Source: Oscillospiraceae bacterium | GTDB taxonomy: Bacteria; Bacillota; Clostridia; Oscillospirales; Acutalibacteraceae | Assembly (NCBI GenBank): GCA_015066105.1 | Contig: SVOY01000009.1 | Coordinates: 40,727 to 104,726 of the forward strand | Direction: 5' to 3' | Length of the DNA stretch: 64,000 nt | Part shown: one piece after another, positions 15,331 through 24,596 of the stretch | How positions within the stretch are numbered: position 1 is the stretch's first letter | Layout: every line of letters starts with the position of its first letter | The notes under the pieces: model-generated | The model's input: only the letters and a program-made list of their open reading frames with translations | What the model was told of the DNA's origin: nothing | Databases searched by the model: none | Made by a program: the position numbers and the translations under genes

Positions 15331-16908
15331 TTATTTTGCTTTCCTTCCGTACTTAAGCTCATTTACAACAAAGCCGATGCCGAGCCATAAGAGAATAAGC
15401 GGCAGGAAGAGTATAACGATAAGTGCAAGTGAAATTACAACGGGCAGAGCCTTTTTGCTTTTTATATATCTGCCTGCGCTTTCCTGCTTCGGCGGCAGCT
15501 CATCCCAAAGGTGAAGCACTGCGTCGGCATCACATATTCCGCTGTTGTAAAGCAGCGGCTCAACAAGGGCCTGTGCAGAGTCAACGCATTTGAGGATTTT
15601 TTTGAGCTTTACGCCGAAAAGGTCAAGAATACTGTCAACGATTGAGAGAAGGCCCATTGTGATTTTGTATTCGGGTGTTTCGGGGCTGTAGGGGCTGTCG
15701 CCGCCGTAAAGATTTGTAACAAGGGAGATGATGAAATCAACAACTCTGCGGTCCTTTATATCCTTTATGTCGCTTTTTTTAACTCCGCTTTCCTTTTTGC
15801 AAAGGGCGGCAACATGGCCTATATTGATCTTGCGCAGAATTTTTGCAAAGGGACGGATAATCCAGCCGATTTTGTAGATAAGCTCCTCCTTGACGCTGAA
15901 GGCGGTAACCATTTTGGCAAGAAGAGGAATATCTGTTGCGGCGGCGTCAATCACTCTGCCTATCATACCGAAAAACTTATCGGCAAGGTGGTCGCGGAGC
16001 TTGCGGCCGTTTATCTCACATTCGGCATCAACGGCCTTTATGTCTATTATGCCCCTTGCAGGATCAAATGTAACGCTGCGGAAGGTGCCGGGATAGCCTA
16101 CGGCCGCGGCGGTTGTGATATCGTAGAAGACTTTTCCGTTGTCGGCATACTTGTAGGAGATATCCTGCATATGAGTGTGGCCGGTGAACATATAATTCAC
16201 GCCCAGCCCGGTTAATTGCTCAATTCTCTTATCGGGGTCCTTCATAATGTTTCCGCCGCCGATAACGGTGTAAAAGGGTGAGGGTGAAAGCATGGGGTGG
16301 TGAGTCATCGGGATGATGAACTGACCGTTTTCGTGGGCATCCTTAATCTGCTCTGTAATCCATTCAAAGCATTCCTCGGAAAATCCGCTGCCGTTTTTGC
16401 GGTTGCTGTCATCGTTGAGGGCGAAAAGGCGGTAGCCGTCGCAAAGCTGAACAACGTAGCTCATGCTTTCCTCATGGTAGGCAATGGCCTCGTCGGGGCC
16501 GAATTCGCGGTACATATCGGCAAGCTCTTCTCTTTTAACGGCAGGCACGGTAACAGCCTCGTCACCGACAAATTTTCTTGTAACATCGCCGTCGTGGTAG
16601 TCGTGGGTTGCGGTGATAACGTAAACCCTTTTGCCCCTTGCCTTAAGCGAGCGCAAAAGCTTTATAACGCCCTCATGGGCCTCTTTTTCTGCCTTTGTGG
16701 TAACATCGCCTGAAACAAGCACAATGTCGCTGTCATCCCTTGCAAGCTGGTCTGTGAGTGAAGCAAGGATTTCCTCGCAGTTGAAAAGGTCGTTGGGGGT
16801 TTTGGCGTTTTCCTTTTCAAAGGCCTTGCCGCTTATGCCCGTTTCCTTTGAATAATAATGGATGTCCGAAATTATATTGACCTTTAAGGGCTTGTGATTT
16901 TTATACAT
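15331..16908 (-). CDS. Calcineurin-like metallophosphoesterase with C-terminal membrane span
   Basis: 525 residues. The N-terminal half is a dimetal phosphoesterase: SDIHYYSKE (D-x-H), LVSGDVTTKAEKEAH (G-D), TATHDYHDG where GNHD is usual, PMTHHPM, and FTGHTHMQD (G-H-x-H). The third motif is changed from GNHD to ATHD, so one metal ligand Asn is altered while the His is kept. A central helical region follows, and a strong hydrophobic helix (about residues 485-512) with a positively charged tail ends the protein, suggesting tail anchoring. AAGGAG precedes the start. It lies 13 bases after the GH63-like gene, as part of the same operon. Confidence 0.82.
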   Translation of the reverse strand: MYKNHKPLKVNIISDIHYYSKETGISGKAFEKENAKTPNDLFNCEEILASLTDQLARDDSDIVLVSGDVTTKAEKEAHEGVIKLLRSLKARGKRVYVITATHDYHDGDVTRKFVGDEAVTVPAVKREELADMYREFGPDEAIAYHEESMSYVVQLCDGYRLFALNDDSNRKNGSGFSEECFEWITEQIKDAHENGQFIIPMTHHPMLSPSPFYTVIGGGNIMKDPDKRIEQLTGLGVNYMFTGHTHMQDISYKYADNGKVFYDITTAAAVGYPGTFRSVTFDPARGIIDIKAVDAECEINGRKLRDHLADKFFGMIGRVIDAAATDIPLLAKMVTAFSVKEELIYKIGWIIRPFAKILRKINIGHVAALCKKESGVKKSDIKDIKDRRVVDFIISLVTNLYGGDSPYSPETPEYKITMGLLSIVDSILDLFGVKLKKILKCVDSAQALVEPLLYNSGICDADAVLHLWDELPPKQESAGRYIKSKKALPVVISLALIVILFLPLILLWLGIGFVVNELKYGRKAK

Positions 16909-16921
16909 ATTTCTTCTCCTT

Positions 16922-19681
16922 TTATCTGCTCTTAATTACAAGGCAGTGAGCCTCATTCTTTTTAACGTCAAGGGTGAATTCAAAAAGTCCGTCGCGGCAG
17001 TCAGCGCTGATTTCTCTTCCGTCAAGCGTTGCGGTGTAGTCTTCGCCGTCCTTCATTACACAAAGCAGAACGGTTTTTTCACTTTCACCGTAGCAGGTGA
17101 AGTTAATCTGTGCCCCGGTGTAAGCTTCGTTAAAGCTTACCTTGTCAAGGTAGGTGTCAAAGCCTACGTTTACGGTGCCGGGTGAATAGTAAGCCTTGAG
17201 CCACAGATTGAGCGGTGCCGACAGACCGCCGAAGTTGTGGAACCAGCCGCCGCAGCCCGTTACGGTGTTGACCATTTCAAAGGTGTAATAGGTTGCTTCA
17301 ACCTCTCTTTTCCATATATCGAGCGCAAGGTGGGCAATGTCTCTTGCAAGGTCTGCCTTGCCCATATCAAGCATACTCTTCCATATGAACCACTGGTGCG
17401 GGAACCAGATGTTGCCGTTCCAGTAGCCGTTTACTCTGTAATAGGATGCACTCTTGTCAACGGCACTGATGCCGAAGGGAGTGTGCATTTCATTTTCGTT
17501 TTCAAGGTGAGCGAGGATTTTCTCCCTTTGATTTTCGTTGCAGACACCTGCTATTACGGGATAAATTCCGTCAAGACCCTTGTTGAGGTTTTCACCCTCG
17601 GCGGTGGTGAATTTTTTTACGGGCTCGTAGCTTTCACCGTGAAGCACATAGGCATAGTAGCCGCTTTCCTCGTCCCAGGAGTAGGTGTTGAGAGCCTTGG
17701 TCAGTGCGGCAGCATCATCTTCATATTCCTTTACGTCGTCGTTCTTGCCGAGCTTTTTTGCAAGAATTGAAAGGATTTTGCCGAAGCGGATAACCTGACT
17801 TGTTGTGATAACGGGGGAGGCCTTGTCGCGGACATTCTGCTTCATCATTGCAACCTGTGCAGGATAGTCGTCCATACCGCTTGAGGAATAGAAGTAATCG
17901 TAGGTGGTAAGAAGTCCGCTTTTGAATTTTGCCGTTGTTGAGCCTCTTATCTTACCTGCAAGGAAGCGGTAGTAAAGCCTTGCCCTCGGGTAATAGGAAA
18001 GCAGATGCTTTTTATCCTCTGCCTTCTGAAGCATTTCGTAAAGCTGATAAATCTGCACGGGCACGGGCGAGCCGTGGTGCAAAAAGGCGTAGTCGGGATT
18101 ATCCTCACTGCTTAAATAGGTGTCAAGGATATATTCGGCAAATTTGGGGGCAATTTCATTCATACCAAGGCCGATGAAGCCCGAATCCCAGGTGTAAAGG
18201 CAGTCCCAACGCTTGCCGGGGGTGTGATGGATTATATATTCTCCGTGCTTGTAGATGGGGTAAACCACGTTTGTTAAAAGGGCGGCGGATAAAAGCTGAT
18301 TGCTGAGGCGGTAGGCTTCGCCCTTTTTGTTAAGCCTGAAGTGTACGGCCTTTTCCTTGGCCTTCTGATAAATTTCCTCGTATTCCTCTTCGGTGAGGTA
18401 ATCACATTCGCCCTTTGAAAGCACGGCGTACTGAATTTTCCTTTCACCCTTTTCAATGAAGATGGTGTGAGATATTGCGTTGTGGAAAAAGCCGTTGTCG
18501 CTGTGCTTGCGGTTAAAGGCACCGGTAAAGCTTTCCGTAAGGTCGTCAAAGGTTTCGTCGGCATTTGAAAGCCTTGCCGTCATACAGTCCTCAAGGCAGC
18601 CCGTGCCGATTTCTCTGAAGCGGGTGTTGCCGTCAAAAACGCGAAGACGGTAGTCGCCCTCAATCTTATCGTATTTAAGGGTGGTTAAATAACCCTTTTC
18701 CTTTTCTTCATTTGTAAAATCGGGAACAAAGTTTACGGGCAGGCTTTCAACCCTGATATCGCCCTTGTGTTCGTTTTCGGTGATGGCAAGAAAATCAAAT
18801 TCTGCCGCACCCGTGCCCGTTGCAACAAAGCAAAGCTCCGTTTCGCCCTTGCTGAGTCTGCCGAGGTGAATGTGTACGAGTGTGGGCTCGTCGCAGGGGG
18901 AGAGGGGTACCGTTGTTTTGCCGTTTAAAACAAAGGTTGCGGTGTTTTCGCTGTTTATGTAGTGAACGCCTACCTGCTTGCCCTGCTCGTAGTGAATGTC
19001 GCTTGTGCGGTAGCGGAGGGTGAGCACGGCGTTTTCATAGTCATTCTCAAGCACCTTTTTATAGGTGACTCTGTCGCCCTTTTCTGCACCGAAGGGCTTT
19101 ATAACACGGTGGGGCATATGCCACTTTTCGGCTCTGTCGCCCAATCCCTTTTCAAAGGTGAAGCGCTTGTCAATGAATTCGCCTTTTTTTCTGCCGTCTG
19201 CATTCTGCTCATCCCAGGGGCGGGCGGTGGCATATGTATACTCAAGGTAGTCTGTTGCCTTGATAAAGTCACACTTATCGGGAAGGGTAACCTCGGTGTA
19301 GCTGTCCGAGGGATATTCTATTGAAGAAAAGTAGTTGACCACGCAGTCCTTTATAAGGTCAGAGTTGTTTACAAATTCCGTTCTTACAAGGGTGCTTTCA
19401 TCCGTAAGCCTTGTGTAGGAAACATCGGCATAAACCACGTCCTTCCACTCAAGGTCGTGGCGGTAGGAATAAAAGGAATAATCCTCACTGCAAAGCCAGG
19501 GGTGGTATGCCGAGGGCAGGGTGACGTTAGGCACCTTTATGTCAAAGGCGTGAACTGCGGGGGCAACCGAGAAATCAAAGCGGATGCCCTTGTATTTTTC
19601 GTGGTCGGCAATACGTGATATACCTGCATATTTTTTTCCGTATGGTCCCCAATAAGGCAGACAGTTGAATTTATCCAGCAT
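16922..19681 (-). CDS. GH63-like (alpha/alpha)6 glycoside hydrolase
   Basis: 919 residues with no signal peptide. The N-terminal half is a long beta-rich region; the C-terminal half (from about residue 440) is a six-hairpin barrel of the MGH1/GH63-trehalase kind with WDCLYTWDSGFIGLGMNEI, DYPAQVAMM, YSWDEESGYYAYVL, YWNGNIWFPHQWFIW and FHNFGGLSAPLNLWLKAYY. Acidic residues in the WDSG and trailing motifs are candidates for catalysis. It would act on alpha-glucosidic or similar bonds in imported oligosaccharides. The start ATG at 19681 has AGAGGTG 6 bases before it; a longer frame upstream would overlap the promoter. First gene of an operon with a phosphoesterase and DUF1653. Confidence 0.77.
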   Translation of the reverse strand: MLDKFNCLPYWGPYGKKYAGISRIADHEKYKGIRFDFSVAPAVHAFDIKVPNVTLPSAYHPWLCSEDYSFYSYRHDLEWKDVVYADVSYTRLTDESTLVRTEFVNNSDLIKDCVVNYFSSIEYPSDSYTEVTLPDKCDFIKATDYLEYTYATARPWDEQNADGRKKGEFIDKRFTFEKGLGDRAEKWHMPHRVIKPFGAEKGDRVTYKKVLENDYENAVLTLRYRTSDIHYEQGKQVGVHYINSENTATFVLNGKTTVPLSPCDEPTLVHIHLGRLSKGETELCFVATGTGAAEFDFLAITENEHKGDIRVESLPVNFVPDFTNEEKEKGYLTTLKYDKIEGDYRLRVFDGNTRFREIGTGCLEDCMTARLSNADETFDDLTESFTGAFNRKHSDNGFFHNAISHTIFIEKGERKIQYAVLSKGECDYLTEEEYEEIYQKAKEKAVHFRLNKKGEAYRLSNQLLSAALLTNVVYPIYKHGEYIIHHTPGKRWDCLYTWDSGFIGLGMNEIAPKFAEYILDTYLSSEDNPDYAFLHHGSPVPVQIYQLYEMLQKAEDKKHLLSYYPRARLYYRFLAGKIRGSTTAKFKSGLLTTYDYFYSSSGMDDYPAQVAMMKQNVRDKASPVITTSQVIRFGKILSILAKKLGKNDDVKEYEDDAAALTKALNTYSWDEESGYYAYVLHGESYEPVKKFTTAEGENLNKGLDGIYPVIAGVCNENQREKILAHLENENEMHTPFGISAVDKSASYYRVNGYWNGNIWFPHQWFIWKSMLDMGKADLARDIAHLALDIWKREVEATYYTFEMVNTVTGCGGWFHNFGGLSAPLNLWLKAYYSPGTVNVGFDTYLDKVSFNEAYTGAQINFTCYGESEKTVLLCVMKDGEDYTATLDGREISADCRDGLFEFTLDVKKNEAHCLVIKSR

Positions 19682-19714
19682 AAGCGCACCTCTGTCAATC
19701 AATATAATGTAATA

Positions 19715-19744
19715 AGTATATATTATATATGTACTTAAAGTCAA
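19715..19744 (-). promoter_or_regulatory. Promoter of the GH63-like operon
   Basis: On the minus strand, TTGACT (19739-19744) and TATACT (19715-19720), spacer 18 bases. The spacer is a long alternating TA tract. Confidence 0.65.
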
Positions 19745-19844
19745 GTAAGCCTCAAAGCTTATATAAAAATGAAACAATTTTACTCAAATGTACACAGGTG
19801 ACATAAATTTAATCATTTTTGTAAAAATTTATTTGCAAAACGTC

Positions 19845-19873
19845 TTGAAATTTGCTTTTGCAGGTGGTATAAT
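19845..19873 (+). promoter_or_regulatory. Strong promoter of the exported InlB-like protein gene
   Basis: TTGAAA (19845-19850) and TATAAT (19868-19873), spacer exactly 17, with an extended TGG before the -10 box. Together with a consensus ribosome site this predicts high expression. Confidence 0.85.
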
Positions 19874-19917
19874 CATAGCAAGCTACAGAACTATATAAAT
19901 TTTTAGGAGGTAAACTT

Positions 19918-20523
19918 ATGAAAAAAGTATTATCAGTTATGTTAGCAGTATTGATGCTTTTCGGCGCACTTTCAATCGGTGCTTCAGCAGTAACACAGAT
20001 TCCCAATGACAAGAATGTTATCTTCGGTACCACAGTAGGCGGCACAACCGTTTCAGAGGGTACACACGCTATTGTTGTTTTTGACTTCAACGGCGGTTCA
20101 TCAACATACGACCTCAGCGTTTATGACACTGACGTGGCTGCCTTTGTTCAGGTTTCTGATTTCAGCGGCAAGTACATTATGCTTCCCGGCTGCGAGACAG
20201 ATTGCTTCCTTACAGCAGGCTCATCAATCAACACTCCTTATGTTGAAGCTCCCGACGGCTACAAGTTCAACGGTTGGTTCTGCAAGGACGCAGGCGAATA
20301 CTACATCGCAGGTGAAGAGGTTGAAATTCAGAAGGATTGGATCGGCAAGTCAATCACATTCCAGGCATCCTACATTCCCGCAAAGGCTGAGGGCGACACA
20401 ATGAAGACCGTTCTCGGTGTTCTCACAAAGGTATTCGGTACCATCCTTGGTATCCTCTTCCTTGACGGTAGCTCAGCAGCAGGTATTGAGCTTGTTGAAA
20501 AGCTTCTTGCAGGTATTATGTAA
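19918..20523 (+). CDS. Exported protein with one InlB-like (Flg_new) repeat
   Basis: 201 residues. The signal peptide is MKKVLSVMLAVLMLFGALSI with a cut after GASA. The middle has a single InlB B-like repeat: APDGYKFNGWFCKDAGEYY, then ITFQASYIPA. The last 45 residues (TVLGVLTKVFGTILGILFLD) are hydrophobic and may bind the membrane. I know no function. TAGGAGGT precedes the ATG, and the promoter is near consensus. Codon choice is strongly biased (many TTC, AAC and CTT), in keeping with an abundant protein. A strong terminator closes this one-gene unit. Confidence 0.75.
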   Translation: MKKVLSVMLAVLMLFGALSIGASAVTQIPNDKNVIFGTTVGGTTVSEGTHAIVVFDFNGGSSTYDLSVYDTDVAAFVQVSDFSGKYIMLPGCETDCFLTAGSSINTPYVEAPDGYKFNGWFCKDAGEYYIAGEEVEIQKDWIGKSITFQASYIPAKAEGDTMKTVLGVLTKVFGTILGILFLDGSSAAGIELVEKLLAGIM

Positions 20524-20559
20524 TTAACTAAGCTCAGCTTGAATTATACTTGTTATCAA

Positions 20560-20592
20560 CGGCACACCTTAACGGGTGTGCCGTAGCTTTTT
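20560..20592 (+). terminator. Rho-independent terminator after the InlB-like gene
   Basis: CGGCACACC (20560-20568) pairs with GGTGTGCCG (20575-20583), followed by TAGCTTTTT. Confidence 0.9.
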
Positions 20593-20642
20593 GTCCGGTA
20601 TATTTCGGGCCTTTTTTTCATATGCTTGTCTGAGGTGAGCTT

Positions 20643-21230
20643 ATGAAAAAAAGGTTTTTTGTTTTACTGCCCGTTCTTTTTATTGTCCTTGCTTTTACGG
20701 GCTGCACTCCCGAGGGATACAGTAATCTTCTGCTTTTTACCGACAGACTTAACGAGATAAGCGGCGAGGAAATTCTGCTTGAGGATTACACACTTTATAA
20801 CGGCGGATACCGCCTTGTTTTTGAAAAGGACGGCGGTCGGGTGCTTATTACTGCCGAAGAAAATGAAAACGGCTGCCTTTCAGGGGTGAGCGTTACCGTT
20901 GCAAAGGTTGACCAAGACGGCAATGAAAAGGCAATTTCCGAAAAAGAGGCCGCCCTTTACAGACAAAAGGTGTTTGAGGTGCTTTGTGCCTTTACCCTTT
21001 CAGGTGAAGAAAAAAGCCGTGAGGCGGCAGAAAAAATACTGCCCTTAAAGGGTGAAGACCTTTTAAGGACAGGTGAGCTTACAACAGATGTTGAAAACTA
21101 TCATCTGGTTTATTATTCAAACAGTCTGTGCTGCCGTTTTACCGTAACGGATAATTATATTGAAAAAACCGTGACAACCGAAAAGCCCGTAAGCCGACCG
21201 CTTTTACAGTATCAGTCTCTGAAATTATAG
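20643..21230 (+). CDS. Lipoprotein of unknown function
   Basis: 195 residues. A signal peptide ends in the lipobox FTGC (MKKRFFVLLPVLFIVLAFTG then C), so the mature protein would be attached to the outer face of the membrane. The rest is a charged alpha/beta domain (YTLYNGGYRLVFEKDGGRVL, EENENGCLSGVSVTV) that I do not recognise. GAGGTGA precedes the start. The last 19 bases overlap the 3' end of the converging mreB gene, so the two messages can pair at their ends. Confidence 0.72.
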   Translation: MKKRFFVLLPVLFIVLAFTGCTPEGYSNLLLFTDRLNEISGEEILLEDYTLYNGGYRLVFEKDGGRVLITAEENENGCLSGVSVTVAKVDQDGNEKAISEKEAALYRQKVFEVLCAFTLSGEEKSREAAEKILPLKGEDLLRTGELTTDVENYHLVYYSNSLCCRFTVTDNYIEKTVTTEKPVSRPLLQYQSLKL

Positions 21231-22249
21231 GAGCTTTCCTTCATTCTGAAGGAGTAGCCGTTATCCTCAAGCTTTTTCATATTTTTAAGGATAAAGCCTG
21301 CGCCCTTTGCAACGCAGTGCTCCGGGTCTGCGGCTACGCTTACCTTTATGCCGAGCCTTTTCGAAAGGTATTTGTCAAGGCCGTAAAGCTTTGCGCCGCC
21401 GCCGGTGAGGATTATGCCCTCGTTGCATATATCGGAATAAAGCTCGGGGGGAGTCTGGTCAAGGACCTCCATAACGCCGTCAAAAATTGCGGCAACGTCA
21501 TCCTTAAGGGCCTCGCAAACATTCATTGAGTTGATTGTAAAATTCCTGGGCATACCCGTAATAAGGTCCTTGCCCGTGCATACAATTTCAAACTCCTCTT
21601 CTCTTTTTACGGCACAGCCGATGGCCTGCTTGATTTTTCTGCCCGTCTGCTTGCCGATGTGAATGTTTTTGTGCTTTTTAACGTACTGACACACGGCTTC
21701 GTCCATTGTGTTGCCCGATACTCTTTTGAGAGAGGCGGCGTAGGCTACAGTGGCCATGGTAATCACGGCAATATCCGTAGTGCCCGCACCAAGGTCAATA
21801 ACCATAACTCCGTGGGGATAGTCAATGGAAAGGCCCGCGCCCAAGGCGGCAACAACGGGCTCGTCAATAAGGTGCACCTTGCCTGCACCTGCGGCACAGG
21901 CGGCCTCAATCACCGTTTTTTTCTCAAGTGAGGTGCTGCAGCTGGGGGCACTTATGAGCACGTTGGGCCTGAAAATACTGTTTTTGCAGATTTTTATAAT
22001 AAAGCGTGAAAGAATGTCGGCCATAACGGTAAAGTCAGAGATAACGCCGTCGTTTATCGGCCTTTTGAGCACATAGCTGTCGGGTGCCTTGCCGAACATT
22101 TTGCCTGCGGCATTACCGAGGGCAACAAACTCGTCGCTTCTTGCATCGTAGCATATTGAGTTATCCTCGCAAAGGACAATGCCTCTGCCTGCAACAAAGG
22201 CTGTTACCGTGCTTGTGCCAAGGTCAATGCCGATATCGTAGCCCGCCAT
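21212..22249 (-). CDS. mreB: MreB/Mbl-type actin-like protein
   Basis: 345 residues, the usual length of MreB. The actin-fold nucleotide motifs are present: phosphate 1 (GIDLGTSTVTAFV), phosphate 2 (VMVIDLGAGTTDIAVI), the adenosine motif (EGIILTGGGAKLYGLDKYLS), and the connecting ENV-type residue pairs. MreB forms filaments under the membrane that guide sidewall synthesis. mreC and mreD are not next to it, so it could be a second copy (Mbl/MreBH-like). The ATG at 22249 was chosen over a GTG at 22258 because GGTGA lies 5 bases before it; the evidence is not strong either way. Confidence 0.85.
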   Translation of the reverse strand: MAGYDIGIDLGTSTVTAFVAGRGIVLCEDNSICYDARSDEFVALGNAAGKMFGKAPDSYVLKRPINDGVISDFTVMADILSRFIIKICKNSIFRPNVLISAPSCSTSLEKKTVIEAACAAGAGKVHLIDEPVVAALGAGLSIDYPHGVMVIDLGAGTTDIAVITMATVAYAASLKRVSGNTMDEAVCQYVKKHKNIHIGKQTGRKIKQAIGCAVKREEEFEIVCTGKDLITGMPRNFTINSMNVCEALKDDVAAIFDGVMEVLDQTPPELYSDICNEGIILTGGGAKLYGLDKYLSKRLGIKVSVAADPEHCVAKGAGFILKNMKKLEDNGYSFRMKESSYNFRD

Positions 22250-22308
22250 TTCTTTCACCGTCCTTATCAGTAAACTTTATATTATTTTACTTATTTTACG
22301 CTTTTTTG

Positions 22309-24501
22309 TCAATCCTTAAGAAGCATATACTTAAGCGCCGAATAACGGCGTGTTTTTTTATCGTTGTCAACCATTGAAAAAATTTCCTGCTGATTTCCAA
22401 GGAGGATAAGTCTGCTTTTTGCTCTTGTTACCGCCGTGTATAAAAGGTTTCTGTAGCGAAGCCTTTCGGGTACACAGCAAACGGGCATCACAACGCTTTC
22501 AAACTCACTGCCCTGGCTTTTATGCACCGTAATGGCGTAGGCAAGCTCAAGCTCGTTTGCACTGTCAAAGGGATATACGGCCGTCCTTGTGTCAAAAAGG
22601 ATTTTCATAAAGCCCGCATTGTGATTTACGGCAATGATTTTACCGATATCTCCGTTGAAAATGCCCGACATCGTTTCCTTGCCCCTTGTCCACACAATGT
22701 CATAGTTGTTTTTTGTCTGCATTACCTTGTCGCCCTCGCGGAAAACACGGCTGCCGCGTGCAAGCTCCTCCTTATCCTTTGACGGGGGATTGAGCAGCTT
22801 CTGCATCATTTCGTTTATACGCACCGTACCCGTTTCGCCCATTTTTGACGGGCAGATAATCTGAATATCCTCAAAGGGGTCACAGCCGTAGGCCTTGGGC
22901 AGTCGCCTTGTGCAAAGCTCAACCACCGTTTCGGCACAGCTGTACATATTGCTTCTTTGCATAAAGAAAAAGTCCTTGTCCCTTTCGGCAAGCTCGGGAT
23001 ATTCGCCCCTGACTATTCTGTGGGCGTTTGTAACAATAAGGCTTTCAAGGCTCTGGCGGAAAACCTCGGTAAGAGCCACCGTGGGAATAAGCTCTGAGCT
23101 GATTATATCCTGAAGCACGTTGCCCGAGCCCACGGGCGGCAGCTGGTCTGAGTCGCCGACCATAATAAGGCGGCAGTTAAGGGGCAGTGCATCAAGCAGT
23201 GCGGCAAAAATATGCACGTCAACCATTGAAAGCTCGTCGATAATAACGGCGTCTGCCTCAAGGGGATTTTCCATATTTCTTGTGAATTTCTGTCTGTCGC
23301 CCTCGGTCCATTCAACCTCCAGAAGGCGGTGGATTGTTTTGGCTTGCCTGCCCGTAATTTCGCTCATTCTCATTGCGGCTCTGCCCGTAGGTGCGGCAAG
23401 AAGCACGCGGAGCTTCTTTTTTTCAAAAATGCTGAGGATACCGTTGAGGGTGGTTGTTTTACCCGTGCCGGGGCCGCCCGTGAGCACAAGAAGTCCGTCA
23501 TTTACGGCGGTGAGAATTGCCTGACGCTGCTTTGCTTCAAATTTTATTCCCTTTTCCTCTTCAACCCTTTCAATGTCCTTGTCGCTCATTCTGCTTTTTG
23601 CAGGGGGAAAGCGAAGCATAACCTTGATTCTGTCGGCAATGCTTTTTTCGTCAAGGTATTCATCTGTGAGAAAAATGTAGGGCTTATCGTCAAAAAACTC
23701 CTGCACTATTTCCTTATCTTCAATAAGGTCATCAATGATTTCCTGAGTTTCCTCTCTTTCGGTGCCGATAAGCTCGCTTGCGGGGATAATCAGCTTTTCT
23801 CTCGGCACACAGGTGTGACCGTTGCTGAGATTGTGGCGTAAAATGTGTAAAATTCCCGCGCGCTGACGGTAAATATCCTTTACCGCCGTCGGGAAGGAGG
23901 CGGCAATTTCGTCAACTCTTTCAAAGCGTATGGCCGTTTTTTCTCCGCAGAGTATGTAGGGGTTTTCGTTGATTCTTTCCGTTGCCGAGGCACCGAAGGC
24001 CTTGTAGGCGGCAAGAGCCTCGGAGGGGGTGAGGCCGTAACGCTCAAGGGCAATGATTACCTGCCTTGCAACAAACTGATTTTTAAAGCTTTTGCTTATC
24101 TCCTCAGCCTTTTGCTTTGTTATGCCCTTTATAAGGCTCAGCCTTTCCGGGTGGTTTTCTATCACCTCAAAGCTTTCCGAGCCAAAGCGTTCTACAATTT
24201 TATTTGCCGTTGCCGGACCGATGCCCTTTATTGCACCGCCGGCAAGGTAGCGGTACATATCCGCCGCGGATTCGGGCATACTGCGTTCGCATTTTTCAAC
24301 AGAGAGCTGAGTGCCGAAGGTGGGGTGCATTTTCCAGTGTCCGGTCAGCTTAAGCTTTTCTCCCGGAGCGCAGGAGGGCATTATGCCTACAGCAGTCAGA
24401 AGGCTGTTATCTGCACTGAGATTGAGCACGGTGTAGCCGTTCTCGTTGTTTGAATAGACTATTTCTTCCACAATGCCTTCAATTACCGTCTGCTCAGACA
24501 T
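22309..24501 (-). CDS. recD2: RecD2-type ATP-dependent DNA helicase/exonuclease subunit
   Basis: 730 residues, a complete RecD2/TraA type SF1B helicase. The order is an N-terminal OB-like part, tandem helix-hairpin-helix motifs (GAIKGIGPATANKIVERFG, LSLIKGITKQKAEEI), Walker A (LTGGPGTGKTTTLNGIL), motif II DELSMVD, motif III GDSDQLPPVGSG, and the C-terminal UvrD-like motif (AITVHKSQGSEFESVV). It works with no RecBC, and in relatives takes part in recombination repair and tolerance of oxidative damage. The ATG at 24501 has a perfect AAGGAGGG site. Confidence 0.92.
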   Translation of the reverse strand: MSEQTVIEGIVEEIVYSNNENGYTVLNLSADNSLLTAVGIMPSCAPGEKLKLTGHWKMHPTFGTQLSVEKCERSMPESAADMYRYLAGGAIKGIGPATANKIVERFGSESFEVIENHPERLSLIKGITKQKAEEISKSFKNQFVARQVIIALERYGLTPSEALAAYKAFGASATERINENPYILCGEKTAIRFERVDEIAASFPTAVKDIYRQRAGILHILRHNLSNGHTCVPREKLIIPASELIGTEREETQEIIDDLIEDKEIVQEFFDDKPYIFLTDEYLDEKSIADRIKVMLRFPPAKSRMSDKDIERVEEEKGIKFEAKQRQAILTAVNDGLLVLTGGPGTGKTTTLNGILSIFEKKKLRVLLAAPTGRAAMRMSEITGRQAKTIHRLLEVEWTEGDRQKFTRNMENPLEADAVIIDELSMVDVHIFAALLDALPLNCRLIMVGDSDQLPPVGSGNVLQDIISSELIPTVALTEVFRQSLESLIVTNAHRIVRGEYPELAERDKDFFFMQRSNMYSCAETVVELCTRRLPKAYGCDPFEDIQIICPSKMGETGTVRINEMMQKLLNPPSKDKEELARGSRVFREGDKVMQTKNNYDIVWTRGKETMSGIFNGDIGKIIAVNHNAGFMKILFDTRTAVYPFDSANELELAYAITVHKSQGSEFESVVMPVCCVPERLRYRNLLYTAVTRAKSRLILLGNQQEIFSMVDNDKKTRRYSALKYMLLKD

Positions 24502-24596
24502 ATTATCCCTCCTTCCGTCGGCGGACACGGGCTTATACCCGCCCGCCTGTTTTTATATCACTAAATATAAATTATACTATATTTATGCCGTGGCGG

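Noticed and set aside
16297..16713. Open frames of 100-190 codons opposite strong genes (also near 2216, 17237, 25000 and 34581)
   Set aside because: They have no ribosome sites and lie in full under genes with clear family motifs.
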